IMG/VR virus record: IMGVR_UViG_3300021170_000065
Coordinates: 1-25,649 of that record
DNA length: 25,649 nucleotides
Strand: one strand, 5' to 3'
Source: a virus
A program made the position numbers and the translations under genes. The notes under the pieces were generated by a model. That model did no database searches, was not told where the DNA came from, and saw only the letters and a program-made list of their open reading frames with translations. The first letter of the stretch is position 1, and the number at the start of each line of letters is the position of its first letter. Of the stretch, positions 24,435-25,649 are shown piece after piece.

Positions 24435-25649
24435 TGAGCGACCAAACGAGATTGGCCGCCCTGAGTGATGGTCCCACCTCGGCATTGATTAATTCAGCCG
24501 GTGCAGTGAGATCATTCGCAACCGGTGGGGCGGTTGCACCTACAGAAGCCCAAAAAGAAGCGGGGAATTACCGTAAGGGTCACGTGCGCGTGCACGGGAT
24601 GGACCTTTCTATTGAGACACCTAAGGGGGCGAAGCGCTCGGGTAAAGGTAAAGATGGTAAGCCATGGAGCGTGACAATGCCCGCTCATTATGGTTATATC
24701 CGTGGTACCAAAGGCGCAGATGGAGACCACGTAGATGCCTACCTTGGACCACACCCAGGAAACCCCAACGTGCACGTGGTTGACCAAGTGGACGCATATA
24801 CTGGAAAATTCGACGAGCACAAAGCACTTATTGGGTTCCAGTCCCGTCAGCACGCCCTTGACCATTACAACAGAGGATTTAGCGATGGCCGCGGAAAGGA
24901 CCGCGTGGGAGCGGTTACTACCTTGCCTGCGCACAAGTTTCGGTCGTGGGTGGAGAAGGGTCGGCGCACCCGGCCTTTGGGTACCTTGCGTGTCAACCGA
25001 ACCCAAGATGATCCTTACCTTGCGGGAATAAGCCAAAACCATTGCACGCTTGACATCGACAAGCGCGTTCCTAAGACTATGGTGGTCAAAGGTAAGTCCT
25101 TTGACCCTGTGAAATATCTTGCAGTTCACGAGACTGATGAACGTAAGCATATGGACGTGGGGATGAAATATGAACCTGCTCATAGGCTTGCTCTTAAGGC
25201 TGAACGCGCTGCTGTTGAAGCCGATGGAATTGATTGGAACGGCTATCAGGAGCAGATGCATAAGCTGGCTGGTATCACTCAAAAAGAGAAGAACCCGCAT
25301 CCTCCTAGCGATCTTTATAAAGGGCCATTCACCAATGCGGGACAGCGTAAGCTTACTCGCGAAGGCGATAGTGCACCTGATGTGAAAAAATATGCTGAAG
25401 GTGGCGAAGTCGAAGGGGGTTATGAGCCTCTTTCTGACGACGAAGTACAACGAATGGGGTTACCGCCCGGTGGTCCTGGCGGTGGAGATTATGAGCCTCT
25501 TTCTGACGAGGAAGTTCAACAAAGAGGACTTAATCCAAATGGACCTGTAGAATATAATACCGCTGGCGAAGCCTTGAAACGAGGTGCACAAGCAGTGCTC
25601 CCTGGGCTCGGGTCTATCCCTGCCATGATTGGTGGTGCTGAGGTTGGTT
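24434..25649 (+). CDS. polyvalent ejection protein with pyrophosphatase-like domain (N-terminal part, runs off window)
   Basis: At least 405 aa, 3' end missing. After a leader with FATGGAV (28-34), residues about 45-180 resemble the inorganic pyrophosphatase-like (InPase) domain of phage polyvalent proteins: MDLSIETPKGAKRSG, then MPAHYGYIRGT, GADGDHVDAYLGP and FDEHKALIGF. The signature DGDHVD (D96, D98, D101) keeps all three Asp but has His where classical enzymes have Pro/Glu. Residues 232-239 read HETDERKH and H250 follows, a possible metal site of a second domain. Next come YAEGGEV (320-326) and two YEPLSD units. Polyvalent proteins are thought to be delivered with phage DNA and to act early in the host. 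A role in pyrophosphate or nucleotide metabolism is inferred, not shown. The start shares one base with the previous TAA. Confidence 0.7.
   Translation, partial: MSDQTRLAALSDGPTSALINSAGAVRSFATGGAVAPTEAQKEAGNYRKGHVRVHGMDLSIETPKGAKRSGKGKDGKPWSVTMPAHYGYIRGTKGADGDHVDAYLGPHPGNPNVHVVDQVDAYTGKFDEHKALIGFQSRQHALDHYNRGFSDGRGKDRVGAVTTLPAHKFRSWVEKGRRTRPLGTLRVNRTQDDPYLAGISQNHCTLDIDKRVPKTMVVKGKSFDPVKYLAVHETDERKHMDVGMKYEPAHRLALKAERAAVEADGIDWNGYQEQMHKLAGITQKEKNPHPPSDLYKGPFTNAGQRKLTREGDSAPDVKKYAEGGEVEGGYEPLSDDEVQRMGLPPGGPGGGDYEPLSDEEVQQRGLNPNGPVEYNTAGEALKRGAQAVLPGLGSIPAMIGGAEVG
25421..25531 (+). repeat. tandem YEPLSD motif (69-bp period)
   Basis: YEPLSDDEVQRMGL at 25421-25462 and YEPLSDEEVQQRGL at 25490-25531 are direct repeats 69 bases (23 residues) apart, separated by a Gly/Pro linker. 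The DNA of the first ten codons is nearly identical, so the duplication looks recent. They sit just after the YAEGGEV motif and may be short linear binding motifs between domains. Confidence 0.75.

Noticed and set aside
24512-25450. 312-residue minus-strand open frame opposite the polyvalent protein
   Set aside because: The forward frame contains a recognisable pyrophosphatase-like domain; the reverse product has no motif and no supporting upstream signal.

Overview
The window is a continuous stretch of a tailed double-stranded DNA phage genome (Caudoviricetes), most likely a podovirus. About 32 genes are read, all on the + strand and packed with stop/start overlaps (ATGA, TAATG, TGATG, GTGA) or gaps of a few bases. 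Evidence for a podovirus: a scaffold gene directly before a P22-type (HK97-fold) major capsid gene, small head-tail adaptor genes, a long T7 gp12-like tail nozzle protein, large low-complexity ejection-type proteins, and no tape measure, tail tube or sheath gene. Terminase, portal and polymerase are not in the window. The host cannot be read from the sequence; moderate GC and strong Shine-Dalgarno sites fit a bacterial, probably proteobacterial, host.

Layout. (1) 1-56: the 3' end of a gene whose last residues look collagen-like (GATG). (2) 89-5296: a six-gene, translationally coupled sugar cassette: a GT2 glycosyltransferase with TPRs and a propeller-like C-terminus, two paralogous HtrL/WlaTC-like proteins with a small CCDCG protein between them, a MycE-like (sugar O-methyltransferase type) methyltransferase, and an NAD-dependent nucleotide-sugar epimerase/dehydratase. 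(3) 5344-6447: four small coupled genes, mostly Gly/Pro-rich. (4) 6468-8585: scaffold and major capsid protein, the capsid gene having a stem-loop before it and a strong intrinsic terminator after it. (5) 8655-10292: head-tail adaptor and neck-like genes. (6) 10289-15204: a fibre block: three collagen-like proteins rich in G-x-T triplets, each opening with a related short N-terminal peptide ending RVVGP, plus a glycine-rich adhesin-like protein and two small structural candidates. (7) 15206-15801: two small membrane proteins, probable holin/lysis functions. (8) 15811-16790: two small phage proteins and an endonuclease VII-like HNH nuclease. (9) 16777-20097: the tail nozzle. (10) 20105-25649: two small structural candidates, two large ejection-type proteins, and the start of a polyvalent protein with an N-terminal pyrophosphatase-like domain, running off the window.

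Working model (inference): the virion carries many Thr-rich collagen-like fibres, and the adjoining sugar cassette may build and attach a methylated sugar to them, as in O-glycosylated GPT collagen-like proteins such as BclA of Bacillus anthracis. This is the most interesting candidate system here. Secondary points are the mosaic nozzle with two beta-sandwich-like inserts of opposite base composition, the polyvalent ejection protein with an altered pyrophosphatase signature, and a short [FY]AxGG-type motif recurring in several virion proteins.

No intergenic gap exceeds about 80 bases. I saw no tRNA, rRNA, CRISPR array, insertion sequence, integrase or attachment site.
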